A stretch of 64,000 nt of DNA, taken from NCBI GenBank assembly GCA_902464495.1, contig CABQJK010000004.1, positions 29,428 through 93,427 on the forward strand. The letters are read 5' to 3'. Under the pieces are notes generated by a model. It had not been told where the DNA came from. It did no database searches and saw only the letters and a list, made by a program, of their open reading frames with translations. The position numbers and the translations under genes were made by a program. Below, piece by piece: positions 25,991 to 35,599 of the stretch. Positions within the stretch are counted from its first letter, which is position 1. Each line of letters opens with the position of its first letter. This stretch comes from an uncultured Collinsella sp. (GTDB lineage: Bacteria > Actinomycetota > Coriobacteriia > Coriobacteriales > Coriobacteriaceae).

Positions 25991-26332
25991 TTACTCCTCG
26001 GCGCCCTCAGCGGCCTCAGCGGCAGCCTTAGCTGCCTCGGCCTCTTTGGCGAGCTGCTTCTTGGACTTCTTGACGACGGTCTCGGTCTTCTCGCCCTCGT
26101 TGGCGGCCTTGACCAGAGCGGCGACGGCGTCGGTGAGCTGAGCGCCCTTGGACTGCCAGTCGGCGATCTTCTCGAGGTCGAGGTTGATGGTCTTGGGGGC
26201 GGTCATCGGGTTGTAGCGGCCAACCTCCTCGATGATACGACCGTCACGCGGGGCGCGGGAATCGGCGACGACGACACGGTAGTACGGACGCTTCTTAGCG
26301 CCGTGACGAGCAAGGCGAATCTTGACTGCCAA
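25991..26332 (-). CDS. rpsP: 30S ribosomal protein S16
   Basis: Small-subunit protein. The first 80 residues are the canonical S16 domain ([25 protein letters not shown]). The last 35 residues form a Lys/Glu/Ala-rich tail not needed by the fold. The start is TTG at 26332 behind GGAGGAG; the open frame extends further but has no homology there. First gene of the rpsP-khpA-rimM-trmD-lepB operon. A small hairpin GCAGC/GCTGC precedes the ribosome site. Confidence 0.96.
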   Translation of the reverse strand: MAVKIRLARHGAKKRPYYRVVVADSRAPRDGRIIEEVGRYNPMTAPKTINLDLEKIADWQSKGAQLTDAVAALVKAANEGEKTETVVKKSKKQLAKEAEAAKAAAEAAEGAEE

Positions 26333-26388
26333 AGGAAACTCCTCCAACCAAGCAGCTTTAGGCTGCAACTACAAACAAACAGTTGAAC

Positions 26389-26417
26389 ATAATACGCCAT
26401 CGACGCGGGCAGGTGAA
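26389..26417 (-). promoter_or_regulatory. candidate promoter for the rpsP operon
   Basis: On the minus strand TTCACC is followed after 17 bp by TATTAT (26412-26417 and 26389-26394). The -35 matches consensus at four of six positions. It lies about 60 bp before the rpsP start. Confidence 0.55.
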
Positions 26418-26521
26418 GTCCGTGAGACCAACTTCTTCGGTGTAGTCGAGGGCAAATCCATATCTTAGACAAGAATTCGGGATTTGCAAGCACATACACG
26501 CACCCCACATGAGCTGCGCGG

Positions 26522-26527
26522 TATACT
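26522..26527 (+). promoter_or_regulatory. candidate -10 element for dinB
   Basis: TATACT ends 6 bp before the first dinB ATG (26534). A start point 7 nt downstream of this hexamer would coincide with the A of that ATG, predicting a leaderless transcript. No clear -35 and no LexA-type operator were recognised. Confidence 0.4.
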
Positions 26528-26533
26528 CATGAC

Positions 26534-27787
26534 ATGGAAAGACGCGAACATACATACGGTTATGAGGATGCCATGGGCGTCACGCCACCTCCCTGGACGG
26601 GTCCGGCGGTGGGCCTCATGGACCTCGATGCGTTTTTTGCGAGCGTGGAGATGCTCGATCATCCCGAATGGCGCGGAAAGCCGCTCATCGTGGGCGGAGA
26701 CGCCGATTCGCGTGGCGTCGTGTCCACGTGTTCGTATGAGGCGCGTCGCTTTGGCGTGCACTCTGCCATGGCCTCGGCCGAGGCGCGGCGCTTGTGCCCG
26801 CAAGCCATTTGGACGCACGGGCACTTTGATCGCTACCGCGAGGTGAGCGCGCAGGTCATGGCGATTCTTGCCGAGGAAACGCCGCGCGTAGAGCGCGTAT
26901 CCATCGACGAAGCCTTTATCGATATCACACCGGGTCGCTTTGCACCCGAAGACCCGCTACTGGTTGCGCGGCGTATAAGCGACCGCGTGGCAGCGCTGGG
27001 AGTGACGTGCTCCATTGGCGTAGGCTGCAACAAGACGGTCGCAAAGATCGCAAGCGAGCGGGATAAGCCGTTTGGGCTGACCATCGTGCGCCCCGGGACG
27101 GAACAGCGCTTTTTGGCCGCGCTACCAGTGTCTGCCATGAGCGGCATCGGGCGCTCGGCCGAGGAGCGACTGCGCCGCATACGCATCTACACGCTCGGCG
27201 AGCTATCACGTGCACCGGAATCCACCTTGGCCTCTATTTTTGGCGTCAACGGCGAACGCATGCGCCAGCGTGCGCTGGGACTCGAAATCTCCGAAGTCAC
27301 GAGTCTCGATGAAGAGCGCGAGGTCAAGTCGGTCAGCAATGAACGCACCTTTGCGAAAGATTTGACTGAGCGCGGGGACATCGAAGCGGCGATTACGCTG
27401 CTGGGTGAGTCGGTTGGACGCCGCCTGCGCCGTCAGGGACTGACGGGCGGCACGGTAACGCTCAAGCTCAAGTATTCGTATGGCAGCGGGCGTACGGCAC
27501 AGCGCCGGCTGCCTCATCCGACCGACGATGAGAACATCTTCGTGGCGGTTGCACTCGAACTACTCGACAACATCTGGCAGGAAGGCATGCATGTGCGCTT
27601 GGCAGGTATCGGCATGAGCGACTTCGACCATCAGGGCGGTATCCAGACCGACCTGTTCTGCGAAATCGACGACCGCGGAGCCCAATCAAGCGACCGTCGC
27701 GACCTCTCGGTTGCTATCGACGCCGTCCGAGACAAGTTCGGCGACACCGCCCTATCCTTCGGCCGCCAATCCCGCTTCAACGATTAA
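26534..27787 (+). CDS. dinB: DNA polymerase IV (Y family)
   Basis: Translesion DNA polymerase. The 417-residue protein has the palm motifs GLMDLDAFFASVE (catalytic D30) and RVSIDEAFIDITP (D125, E126), a thumb helix-hairpin-helix (GIGRSAEERLRRI) and the little-finger domain. The first ATG at 26534 lacks a ribosome site. An internal ATG at 26573 has GAGG 5 nt upstream and gives a protein 13 residues shorter that keeps all motifs, so either start is possible. It is the only plus-strand gene in the first 47 kb, divergent from rpsP and convergent with rsfS. No C-terminal beta-clamp motif was examined in detail. Confidence 0.96.
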   Translation: MERREHTYGYEDAMGVTPPPWTGPAVGLMDLDAFFASVEMLDHPEWRGKPLIVGGDADSRGVVSTCSYEARRFGVHSAMASAEARRLCPQAIWTHGHFDRYREVSAQVMAILAEETPRVERVSIDEAFIDITPGRFAPEDPLLVARRISDRVAALGVTCSIGVGCNKTVAKIASERDKPFGLTIVRPGTEQRFLAALPVSAMSGIGRSAEERLRRIRIYTLGELSRAPESTLASIFGVNGERMRQRALGLEISEVTSLDEEREVKSVSNERTFAKDLTERGDIEAAITLLGESVGRRLRRQGLTGGTVTLKLKYSYGSGRTAQRRLPHPTDDENIFVAVALELLDNIWQEGMHVRLAGIGMSDFDHQGGIQTDLFCEIDDRGAQSSDRRDLSVAIDAVRDKFGDTALSFGRQSRFND

Positions 27788-27799
27788 CCGCCTTTGGGC

Positions 27800-27842
27800 A
27801 AAAAGAAAGCCGGGCAGGTACGGAAAACCGCAACTGCCCGGC
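27800..27842 (-). terminator. intrinsic terminator after rsfS
   Basis: A 9-bp stem GCCGGGCAG/CTGCCCGGC (27809-27817 with 27834-27842) with an inner CGG/CCG pairing is followed on the minus strand by TTTCTTTTT. No T run follows on the plus strand, so it serves the obgE-rsfS unit and not dinB. Confidence 0.85.
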
Positions 27843-27885
27843 AAAATGCGCGAGGCTAGCTAAAAGCCCCGTATCAAATGAGCTA

Positions 27886-28341
27886 CTAGAGGAGATTGAG
27901 GGGGAGCTGGGGGGCGTCACCCCAGAGCTTTTCTAGACGGTAGAAGTCGCGGGCTTCGGGAGTGAAGACGTGGACGACGACTGAACCGTAGTCCATGAGC
28001 ATCCAGGTCTTCTGCTCGCGGCCCTCGATGGAGAACGGATGCTCACCGCAAGCCTCGGCGACCTTCTCCTCGATCTCGTCGACAATCGAATCGACCTGGC
28101 GGTTGTTGGTACCGGTGGCAAGCACAAAGTAGTCGCACACGTCGGAAAGCTCGGTCAGGTCGAGCACCTGCACGTCCTCGCCCTTCTTGTCGTAGGCGGC
28201 CTGCGCGGCGGCGCGGGCGACATCCTCGGCGGCGACACCGCTCGCGGACAGCGAGGCGGCAGTGCGGTCGGACGTGGCAACGAAACTCTTGTGCTCCACA
28301 CCTTCAAGAATCTGCTCGTCGGTCATGGTCTCGTCGGCCAT
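27886..28341 (-). CDS. rsfS: ribosomal silencing factor RsfS
   Basis: Binds L14 and blocks subunit joining under nutrient limitation. The 151-residue protein carries the DUF143 core from about residue 45 (KKGEDVQVLDLTELSDVCDYFVLATG, WMLMDYGSVVVHVF). The N-terminal 40 or so residues (Thr, Ser, Ala and Glu rich) are extra. ATG at 28341 follows AAAGAGG by 6 nt; the GTG at 28362 lies upstream of that site. Last gene of obgE-nadD-yqeK-rsfS. Confidence 0.94.
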   Translation of the reverse strand: MADETMTDEQILEGVEHKSFVATSDRTAASLSASGVAAEDVARAAAQAAYDKKGEDVQVLDLTELSDVCDYFVLATGTNNRQVDSIVDEIEEKVAEACGEHPFSIEGREQKTWMLMDYGSVVVHVFTPEARDFYRLEKLWGDAPQLPLNLL

Positions 28342-28369
28342 GGAATACCTCTTTCTAGACACACCCGAG

Positions 28370-28990
28370 CTAGCGCAGCTGGGCGTAATGGTTGTAAATC
28401 GTAATTGCCGTGGGATAAAGATAGCGCCCGGACTGGATCACATAGACCAGACCCTGCGCAAAACAGGAGAAGAACAACTCGTCAAGCGTCGACTCCCCCA
28501 CCATCTTGCGCAGCGCGTGGGCATAATCACCATGGCGGTTGGGCTCGATGGCATCGGCCACAAAGACCACCATATCGAGCGGCGTCATGTCGCAGGCGCC
28601 TACGGTGTGACGGTCGACAGCCTGGAAAACGGCCGGCGATAACTCGGGAAATAGCTGCGGAAGCTCATAGGCGGCAACCGGGCCATGCAGCAGCGGCGTA
28701 GCGGCGGAAGGAGAGCCGGCAACCTTGATGCCATAGTGAAGCGCGCGGGCCACGAGCTCGTCATCGGAAAGCACCTTGTCCCAGTCGTGAATTAAGCCGG
28801 CGGCAGCGGCATCAAAGCGGTCAACGCCGTAGACCTCGGCCAGATGAAGTGCGGTCTCGGCAACACCCAACGAATGCACATAGCGCTTGCGCTTATCTTT
28901 CATGCGAACATCGAGCAGCTCTTGAATGCGCTTGAGCAGCGCGCACTCATCGCCCTCAAACTGATCCTCTACCGACAACGTAGCCCCCAT
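28370..28990 (-). CDS. yqeK: YqeK-type HD-domain bis(5'-nucleosyl)-tetraphosphatase
   Basis: HD-domain metal hydrolase; family members cleave Ap4A symmetrically to ADP. The 206-residue protein has RYVHSLGVAETALHLA, the HD motif in GLIHDWDKVL, further His residues (LLHGPVAAY, DRHTVG) and the distal Asp in VFVADAIEPNR. The ATG overlaps the nadD stop (TGATGG). The nadD-yqeK-rsfS arrangement is the standard Gram-positive one and supports the assignment. Confidence 0.93.
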   Translation of the reverse strand: MGATLSVEDQFEGDECALLKRIQELLDVRMKDKRKRYVHSLGVAETALHLAEVYGVDRFDAAAAGLIHDWDKVLSDDELVARALHYGIKVAGSPSAATPLLHGPVAAYELPQLFPELSPAVFQAVDRHTVGACDMTPLDMVVFVADAIEPNRHGDYAHALRKMVGESTLDELFFSCFAQGLVYVIQSGRYLYPTAITIYNHYAQLR

Positions 28991-29667
28991 CACTCAAAAT
29001 CTTCTTGACCCAGATCGACATACAAACTGCGCTTGCGAATGTAGCCGAGCACAGACTCGCTCGTAAGATAGCGCACGCTCATGCCGCGGGCAACTCGCTT
29101 ACGAATGTTTGTCGAGCTGATCGCCAGCGCCGGAATCTGAATATAGCGCACGTCGAACGGCAGCCCCGACTCTTTGATTCGCGCGCGAGCAGTATCGATA
29201 TCAAAGCCCGGTCGCGTCGCCGCAATAAAGGTAGCAAGCTCAGCGATTCGTTCGGCATCATGCCAAGTCACAATATCGATAATCGCGTCGGCGCCCGTAA
29301 TAAAGTAGAGCTTTACCTGCGGCGGGTAAAAGTCGCGAAGGGCATGAAGCGTATCGGCAGTATAGGTCACGCCCGGACGGTCGATCTCGAACCGGCTCGC
29401 CAAAAAGGCCGGGTTCGCGGCGGTGGCGAGGACCGTCATGGCATAACGGTCCTCGGCAGGCGTCACCGGCTTGTCAAGCTTAAAGGCGGGAGAGCCCGCC
29501 GGCATAAAGAGCACGGCGTCCAAGTCGAGCGACTCGCGCGCCTGCTCGGCAGTCACCAGGTGCCCGTAATGAATCGGGTCGAATGTGCCGCCCATAATGC
29601 CAAGCCGAAACTCTTTGCCCTCTTTTATGGGCAGCTCGGGCAAACCGATTCCACCGCGCAGCGACAT
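28990..29667 (-). CDS. nadD: nicotinate-nucleotide adenylyltransferase
   Basis: Transfers AMP to nicotinate mononucleotide in NAD synthesis. The 225-residue protein has GGTFDPIHYGH at 26-36, the nucleotidyltransferase motif, and the C-terminal ISSTNIRKR motif. It carries about 20 extra residues before the core. ATG lies 4 bases after the obgE stop with GGAGG inside the obgE end. Confidence 0.96.
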   Translation of the reverse strand: MSLRGGIGLPELPIKEGKEFRLGIMGGTFDPIHYGHLVTAEQARESLDLDAVLFMPAGSPAFKLDKPVTPAEDRYAMTVLATAANPAFLASRFEIDRPGVTYTADTLHALRDFYPPQVKLYFITGADAIIDIVTWHDAERIAELATFIAATRPGFDIDTARARIKESGLPFDVRYIQIPALAISSTNIRKRVARGMSVRYLTSESVLGYIRKRSLYVDLGQEDFE

Positions 29668-29670
29668 GGC

Positions 29671-31149
<1,479 letters not shown>

Positions 31150-31153
31150 CTAC

Positions 31154-31196
31154 AAAAAGAGGGAGACCCTTGAATCCTAAAACTCAAGTGCCTCCC
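31154..31196 (-). terminator. intrinsic terminator between rpmA and obgE
   Basis: A 14-position stem (31161-31174 with 31183-31196, two G-U pairs and one mismatch) is followed on the minus strand by CTTTTTG. It would end the rplU-rpmA transcript or limit readthrough into obgE, which starts only 17 bp further on. Confidence 0.75.
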
Positions 31197-31221
31197 ACAT
31201 ATGTGCTCTATGAAGGGTGAA

Positions 31222-31479
31222 TTACGCGTTCGCGAGCGGGCGTACGCTGACCCTGTGCTTGATACCCTTGTGGAACTCAACGGTACCGTCGACCAGCGCG
31301 AACAGCGTGTCGTCCTTGCCACGGCCAACGTTCTCACCCGGGTGGATGTGCGTGCCGTGCTGACGGACGAGAATCGTGCCCGTGGTTACCGTCTGGCCGG
31401 CATAGCGCTTCGTGCCAAGGCGCTGACCGCGGGAGTCACGGCCATTACGGGAGGAACCGAGTCCTTTTTTGTGTGCCAT
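31222..31479 (-). CDS. rpmA: 50S ribosomal protein L27
   Basis: Large-subunit protein whose N-terminus reaches the peptidyl transferase centre. The 85-residue sequence begins [16 protein letters not shown], so it is the unextended form without the cleaved N-terminal leader seen in Firmicutes. It follows rplU by 33 nt in the conserved rplU-rpmA-obgE order. Confidence 0.97.
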   Translation of the reverse strand: MAHKKGLGSSRNGRDSRGQRLGTKRYAGQTVTTGTILVRQHGTHIHPGENVGRGKDDTLFALVDGTVEFHKGIKHRVSVRPLANA

Positions 31480-31512
31480 TGTGTATACCTACTCTTTCGT
31501 TACGAGTGTAAT

Positions 31513-31887
31513 CTACTCGGCGACGGGAGCCTCGGCAACAGCCTCGGCCTCTGCCTTGACAGCCTTCTTGGCGCGGGACGTAGCCTGGACCTTCACGATC
31601 TTCAGCTTGGTGAGCTGCTGACGGTGACCCTTCAGACGACGATAGCGCTTACGCTTGTGGAACTTGAAGACCAGCTGCTTCTCGCCCTTGAACTGCTCAA
31701 CGATCTGAGCGGTAACCTTGGCCTTGGCCAGCTTGTCGGGATCGGTGACGATCTTCTTACCATCGTTGAGGAAGATGACCGGCAGGGTGACCTTGTCGCC
31801 CTCATTGCCCTCGATCTTCTCGACGGTGATGACATCGTCGGTGGCGACCTTGTACTGCTTGCCGCCCGTGTTAACGATTGCGTACAT
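31513..31887 (-). CDS. rplU: 50S ribosomal protein L21
   Basis: Large-subunit protein. The 124-residue sequence has the L21 fold (MYAIVNTGGKQYKV start, KFHKRKRYRRLKGHRQQLTKLKI) and an Ala/Glu/Val-rich tail of about 20 residues. ATG at 31887 is preceded by AAGGG. First gene of rplU-rpmA, directly after a consensus-like promoter. Confidence 0.97.
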   Translation of the reverse strand: MYAIVNTGGKQYKVATDDVITVEKIEGNEGDKVTLPVIFLNDGKKIVTDPDKLAKAKVTAQIVEQFKGEKQLVFKFHKRKRYRRLKGHRQQLTKLKIVKVQATSRAKKAVKAEAEAVAEAPVAE

Positions 31888-31929
31888 GTTTACTTGCCCT
31901 TCATGCATCAGTTAGTGCAACAGCCGAAT

Positions 31930-31958
31930 ATAGTAGCAGGCGAAAATACCCCCGTCAA
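31930..31958 (-). promoter_or_regulatory. promoter for rplU-rpmA
   Basis: On the minus strand TTGACG is followed after exactly 17 bp by TACTAT (31953-31958 and 31930-31935). The -35 overlaps the stop codon of the DUF2344 gene upstream, so the ribosomal-protein operon starts inside the end of the cell-shape operon. Confidence 0.8.
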
Positions 31959-32767
31959 CGAGTATGTGGAGCAAATCCACAAGTTCGCACAGGTATGGGG
32001 CTGACGAGTCGGCCCTCGTCGTCCTCGCATGCTTGATTCTGACGCTCGACATCGTAGGAGCAGATGGTCACGAGGTCTTGCATACCGGTGGAAACAATAG
32101 GTGCATCCACGCCCGGGGTCAAGCCCTGCAACAAAACATCAGCTGCAGAAAGCAAAATTTCCGGACGCATGGAGCCCTCGTTATCGGCATGGGTGTCGAG
32201 CATGAGCACCAAATGGTCCGGGCGCTCCCCCGCCGTGAGCTCATAGCCCACGAGCGTGTGATCCAAATCCAAGCGCTTGCTCTTTTTGCCGCGCGCGTAG
32301 TCGATGCCATGGTCCGCGCGCAGCGTGTCGATCGCACGACGCACCTCGTCGGCGCTTACGGGCGCCTCGGGATCCAAGTGCAGGTCGATGCGATACGACA
32401 GGCGCGTGAGCTGCGCCGTCAACGCTGGCGCGCGCACGTCGATGTACGCCGCCTCGATGGGCGCCAGATCGGCCGGAGACGCCACGGCCAGGCGCCCAAA
32501 CGCCTCGTCGAGCGCCACGAACTCGGTCATAAACAGGTCATACCACTCGCAGGTCGACGACGTACCCACCGGTAGCGCCGAAGAGAAGCCCACGCGCATG
32601 TGAGGAGAAAAGCCCTGCGTGACGGCATAGGGAAGCCCCGCACGGCGCACGATGCGCTCAATGGTATGGATTACTTCGAGATGGCCCAGGTACTTAAGGC
32701 GATCACGCTTGCCATAGCGAACACGAAGCCTAAAGAGCGTGGGGTTGTCGGTCAGGCGCTCACTCAT
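31955..32767 (-). CDS. TIGR03936/DUF2344 family radical-SAM-linked protein
   Basis: Function unknown. The 270-residue protein begins with the family block LRVRYGKRDRLKYLGHLEVIHTIERIVRRAGLPYAVTQGFSPHMRVGFSSALPVG. Such proteins are either fused to or encoded beside TIGR03960 radical SAM proteins; here the ATG overlaps the radical SAM stop (ATGA), so the pair is coupled. The frequent genomic link to rplU-rpmA and RNase G in bacteria suggests a ribosome or RNA modification job (inference). Confidence 0.88.
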   Translation of the reverse strand: MSERLTDNPTLFRLRVRYGKRDRLKYLGHLEVIHTIERIVRRAGLPYAVTQGFSPHMRVGFSSALPVGTSSTCEWYDLFMTEFVALDEAFGRLAVASPADLAPIEAAYIDVRAPALTAQLTRLSYRIDLHLDPEAPVSADEVRRAIDTLRADHGIDYARGKKSKRLDLDHTLVGYELTAGERPDHLVLMLDTHADNEGSMRPEILLSAADVLLQGLTPGVDAPIVSTGMQDLVTICSYDVERQNQACEDDEGRLVSPIPVRTCGFAPHTR

Positions 32768-34641
32768 GCGCGATCACCCATCAATACATTCTTGGCGTGG
32801 AGCGTGGGGCAGATTCCGCAGCCGGTGCACGACGTGCGGGTGCAGTCGGGAGTCGTGACACCCTCGAGCGAGCGACGGTACTCGCGCTCGAGGAAGCCGC
32901 GCGTGCAGCCGGGGCTCACATGCTCCCACGGCAGACGCCAGTCCAACTCGTAGGGCAGGTGCACGAGCTCATTGAGGTCGATGCCGTTTTTGGCAGCAGC
33001 CTCCTTCCAGTTATCGAGCGAGAAATGCTCTACCCAGGCGTCAAAGCGAGACCCCGAGCGCCAAGCATCGATGATGACGGGCGTCATGTCACGACCGGCG
33101 CGGGAGAGCGCGGCCTCGATGAGCGAGGTCTCGGCATCGTGGTAATGCACGCGGACGGCACGGTTGCGAACGCTCGTGATAAGCAGCTTCTGGCGACGCT
33201 TGACGTCGTCGTAGTCGAGCTGCGGGCACCACTGGAACGGCGTGGCAGCCTTGGGAATAAAGACCGAAACCGAGATCGACACCGAGATCGACCCGCGACG
33301 AGCCTTGGGCACCACGGAACGACCGAGCTCCAGCACGTGATCGGCCAGATTGGCGATGGCCACGATGTCCTCGTCGCGCTCGCCGGGAAGGCCCATCATA
33401 AAGTAGAGCTTCATGCGGTTCCAGCCGGCCTCGAAGGCCGCCTTGGCCGCACGGTCCAGGTCCTCCTCGGTCACGTTCTTGTTAATGATGTCGCGCATGC
33501 GCTGGCTGCCGGCCTCGGGCGCGAACGTCAGGCCGCCCTTCTTTTCGCCGGCGACCGACTCGGCCATATCCACGCCAAACGAATCCAGGCGCTGCGACGG
33601 AATAGACACGCGAATACCCGTATCCTCCAGGCGACGGTTGAGCCTGCCGAGCACGTCACGAATGCAGGAGTGGTCGGTCGTGGAGAGCGAGGTCAGCGAC
33701 ACCTCGTCATAGCCGGTCTTTTCCAGACCCTGAATCACCGACGAGACGATCTGGTCGGCCGAGCGCTCGCGCACCGGGCGATAGGTCATGCCGGCCTGGC
33801 AAAAACGACAGCCGCGGGCGCAGCCGCGCAGGATCTCGATAGACAGGCGGTCGTGGACCAGCTGCGCATAGGGCACGCACGACTGCGACAGCGGATTCGT
33901 GGCACCGAAATCCTCGACGACGCGCTTGTAGACCACGGTCGGCGCATCCTTGCCCTCACGCGGCACGGTGTAGCCATGCGGCGAGCAGGGCTCGTCATGG
34001 CGCACCTCATAGAGCGACGGCACGTAGTTGCCGGCAATGGATGCAAGCTGCTCAACAATCTGCGCGCGCGGGACTCCTTCGTCGCGCAGGCGGCGATGCA
34101 GCTGGCAGGTCTCGAGCAGCGATTCCTCACCCTCGCCGATGAGGACGGCATCGAAGAAGGCCGCGTACGGCTCGGGGTTGTACACCGAGGGACCGCCGGC
34201 GATGATGATGGGGTCGTCTTCGCCTCGGTCGGCCGCCAACAGCGGAATGCCAGCGAGGTCGAGAGCCTCGAGGAAGTTCGTCACCGCCATCTCGTGCGGC
34301 ACATGCAGGCCGACAATATCAAACGAAGCGACGGGGGCAGCGCCTTCGAGCGACAGCAGGGGAATACCCGCCTCGCGCATGGCGTCACCCATATCGGGCC
34401 ACGGCACATAGCCACGCTCGCAGGAGATGCCCTCGGCCTGGTTAAGGATGTTGTAGAGGATGGCGATGCCCTGGTTGGGCAAACCAACCTCGTACACATC
34501 CGGATAGATCAGGCAGCAACGATAGTCGGCATCGGCCTTTGAAAGCGTGCCCCACTCGTGATCGATATAGCGACTCGGCTTTTCGACCTTGGCGAGCAGC
34601 GGCTCAATTAAATGAAAACAGTCTTGATACGGAACGCGCAA
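32764..34641 (-). CDS. TIGR03960-family radical SAM protein with B12-binding-like N-terminus
   Basis: Radical S-adenosylmethionine enzyme of unknown substrate. The 625-residue protein has an N-terminal part resembling a cobalamin-binding domain (about 40-200), the [4Fe-4S] motif CARGCRFC with C274, C278 and C281, a TIM-barrel core, and a C-terminal cysteine cluster (CTRTSCTGCGICP). The start chosen is TTG at 34641, 7 nt after AGGGG. An ATG at 34680 lies within the upstream gene without a ribosome site. Coupled to the DUF2344 gene downstream, at the end of the mreB-rodA unit. Confidence 0.92.
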   Translation of the reverse strand: MRVPYQDCFHLIEPLLAKVEKPSRYIDHEWGTLSKADADYRCCLIYPDVYEVGLPNQGIAILYNILNQAEGISCERGYVPWPDMGDAMREAGIPLLSLEGAAPVASFDIVGLHVPHEMAVTNFLEALDLAGIPLLAADRGEDDPIIIAGGPSVYNPEPYAAFFDAVLIGEGEESLLETCQLHRRLRDEGVPRAQIVEQLASIAGNYVPSLYEVRHDEPCSPHGYTVPREGKDAPTVVYKRVVEDFGATNPLSQSCVPYAQLVHDRLSIEILRGCARGCRFCQAGMTYRPVRERSADQIVSSVIQGLEKTGYDEVSLTSLSTTDHSCIRDVLGRLNRRLEDTGIRVSIPSQRLDSFGVDMAESVAGEKKGGLTFAPEAGSQRMRDIINKNVTEEDLDRAAKAAFEAGWNRMKLYFMMGLPGERDEDIVAIANLADHVLELGRSVVPKARRGSISVSISVSVFIPKAATPFQWCPQLDYDDVKRRQKLLITSVRNRAVRVHYHDAETSLIEAALSRAGRDMTPVIIDAWRSGSRFDAWVEHFSLDNWKEAAAKNGIDLNELVHLPYELDWRLPWEHVSPGCTRGFLEREYRRSLEGVTTPDCTRTSCTGCGICPTLHAKNVLMGDRA

Positions 34642-34651
34642 CGGAAAACCC

Positions 34652-35581
34652 CTAAGCAGCGAGATCGGATGCGTCCTCATAGGACGCCATAGGACGGGTA
34701 GCGCCCGCGACCGTGGTCACCAGATCGCGAACGCGGGAGAACGTGGCAGTGACCACCTCGTTGGCACGGCTGTAGTCGACATCGCGCTCGTAGAGCGAAA
34801 CGAGCGCACGGCCCATGCCATAGGTGCCCGCGGCAGCAGTGAGCGCCTTGACGGCAAACCCAATATGCGGCGTCTGCTTGACGAGCGCACGGGTGACCGC
34901 GCGGATCACAAGACCGCCGGCAAGCACGCCCGCGACCTCGTAGCCGCGCTCAGGCTTAATGCCGCGTCCAAAGACGGCAGCGAGCTCAAAGAGCATGCCC
35001 ACCTGAGCCAGCGCCATAACGGGATAATCGGCGCCCGGCAAAAACACCAGCGCACCGGTCGCCATATTGGTGAGCGCGCACGAGGTAATGATACGATTGG
35101 CCGCCGCGATGCGCATGAAGGCAAAGTTCGCCGCAAAAGCCGTTTCCTTTTCGGTGCGATCGAGAATCCAGCGGGCAAGCGTCTCGAGCAGATACGTCTT
35201 ATCGGTTGCCGCCACCACGCCGAGCATGGGCGTGGACTCCTCGATAAACGGCACCTCCACAGCAGACTCGGCAAGCACGCACACGGGCGCGCCGGCGATC
35301 ACGAGCTCCTGCACGGCACTCTCCAAGCGGTCGGAACCGCACGAGAGCACCAGTACCACATCGGTATCGGTCTTTGGAGTAATTCGCTCCTCCCCCAGAC
35401 GCTCGACGCGCACAATGCCCGAGGTCGTCTGCGGCACAAAGGCGTCACGCACCGTCTCGGCCAGAAAGCGCGAGGCGGACGAATCCAAATAGACCGAGAC
35501 GCGCACCGGCGTATCGGAATCCTTCTTAACGGACGCGCCCATCTTAAAAGCGCGGGTCAGCTTATCTACGGGAATTTTCAT
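34652..35581 (-). CDS. DUF697-like membrane-associated protein of unknown function
   Basis: The 309-residue protein is not firmly recognised. Its first 135 residues are a soluble alpha/beta region. Residues about 150-270 resemble the hydrophobic helical domain of YcjF/DUF697 proteins (TSCALTNMATGALVFLPGAD, FGRGIKPERGYEVAGVLAGG). In other bacteria that domain follows a GTPase domain, but no P-loop is visible here. ATG follows GGAGGGG by 6 nt. Sits between rodA and the radical SAM gene, and its end overlaps the start of that gene. A role in envelope growth is inference from position. Confidence 0.75.
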   Translation of the reverse strand: MKIPVDKLTRAFKMGASVKKDSDTPVRVSVYLDSSASRFLAETVRDAFVPQTTSGIVRVERLGEERITPKTDTDVVLVLSCGSDRLESAVQELVIAGAPVCVLAESAVEVPFIEESTPMLGVVAATDKTYLLETLARWILDRTEKETAFAANFAFMRIAAANRIITSCALTNMATGALVFLPGADYPVMALAQVGMLFELAAVFGRGIKPERGYEVAGVLAGGLVIRAVTRALVKQTPHIGFAVKALTAAAGTYGMGRALVSLYERDVDYSRANEVVTATFSRVRDLVTTVAGATRPMASYEDASDLAA

Positions 35582-35599
35582 AGCAAACCCCTCCAGCGG

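Noticed and set aside
26460..26560. A LexA/SOS operator near dinB
   Set aside because: A CGAAC is present at about 26545, but its partner half-site is not at the right spacing.
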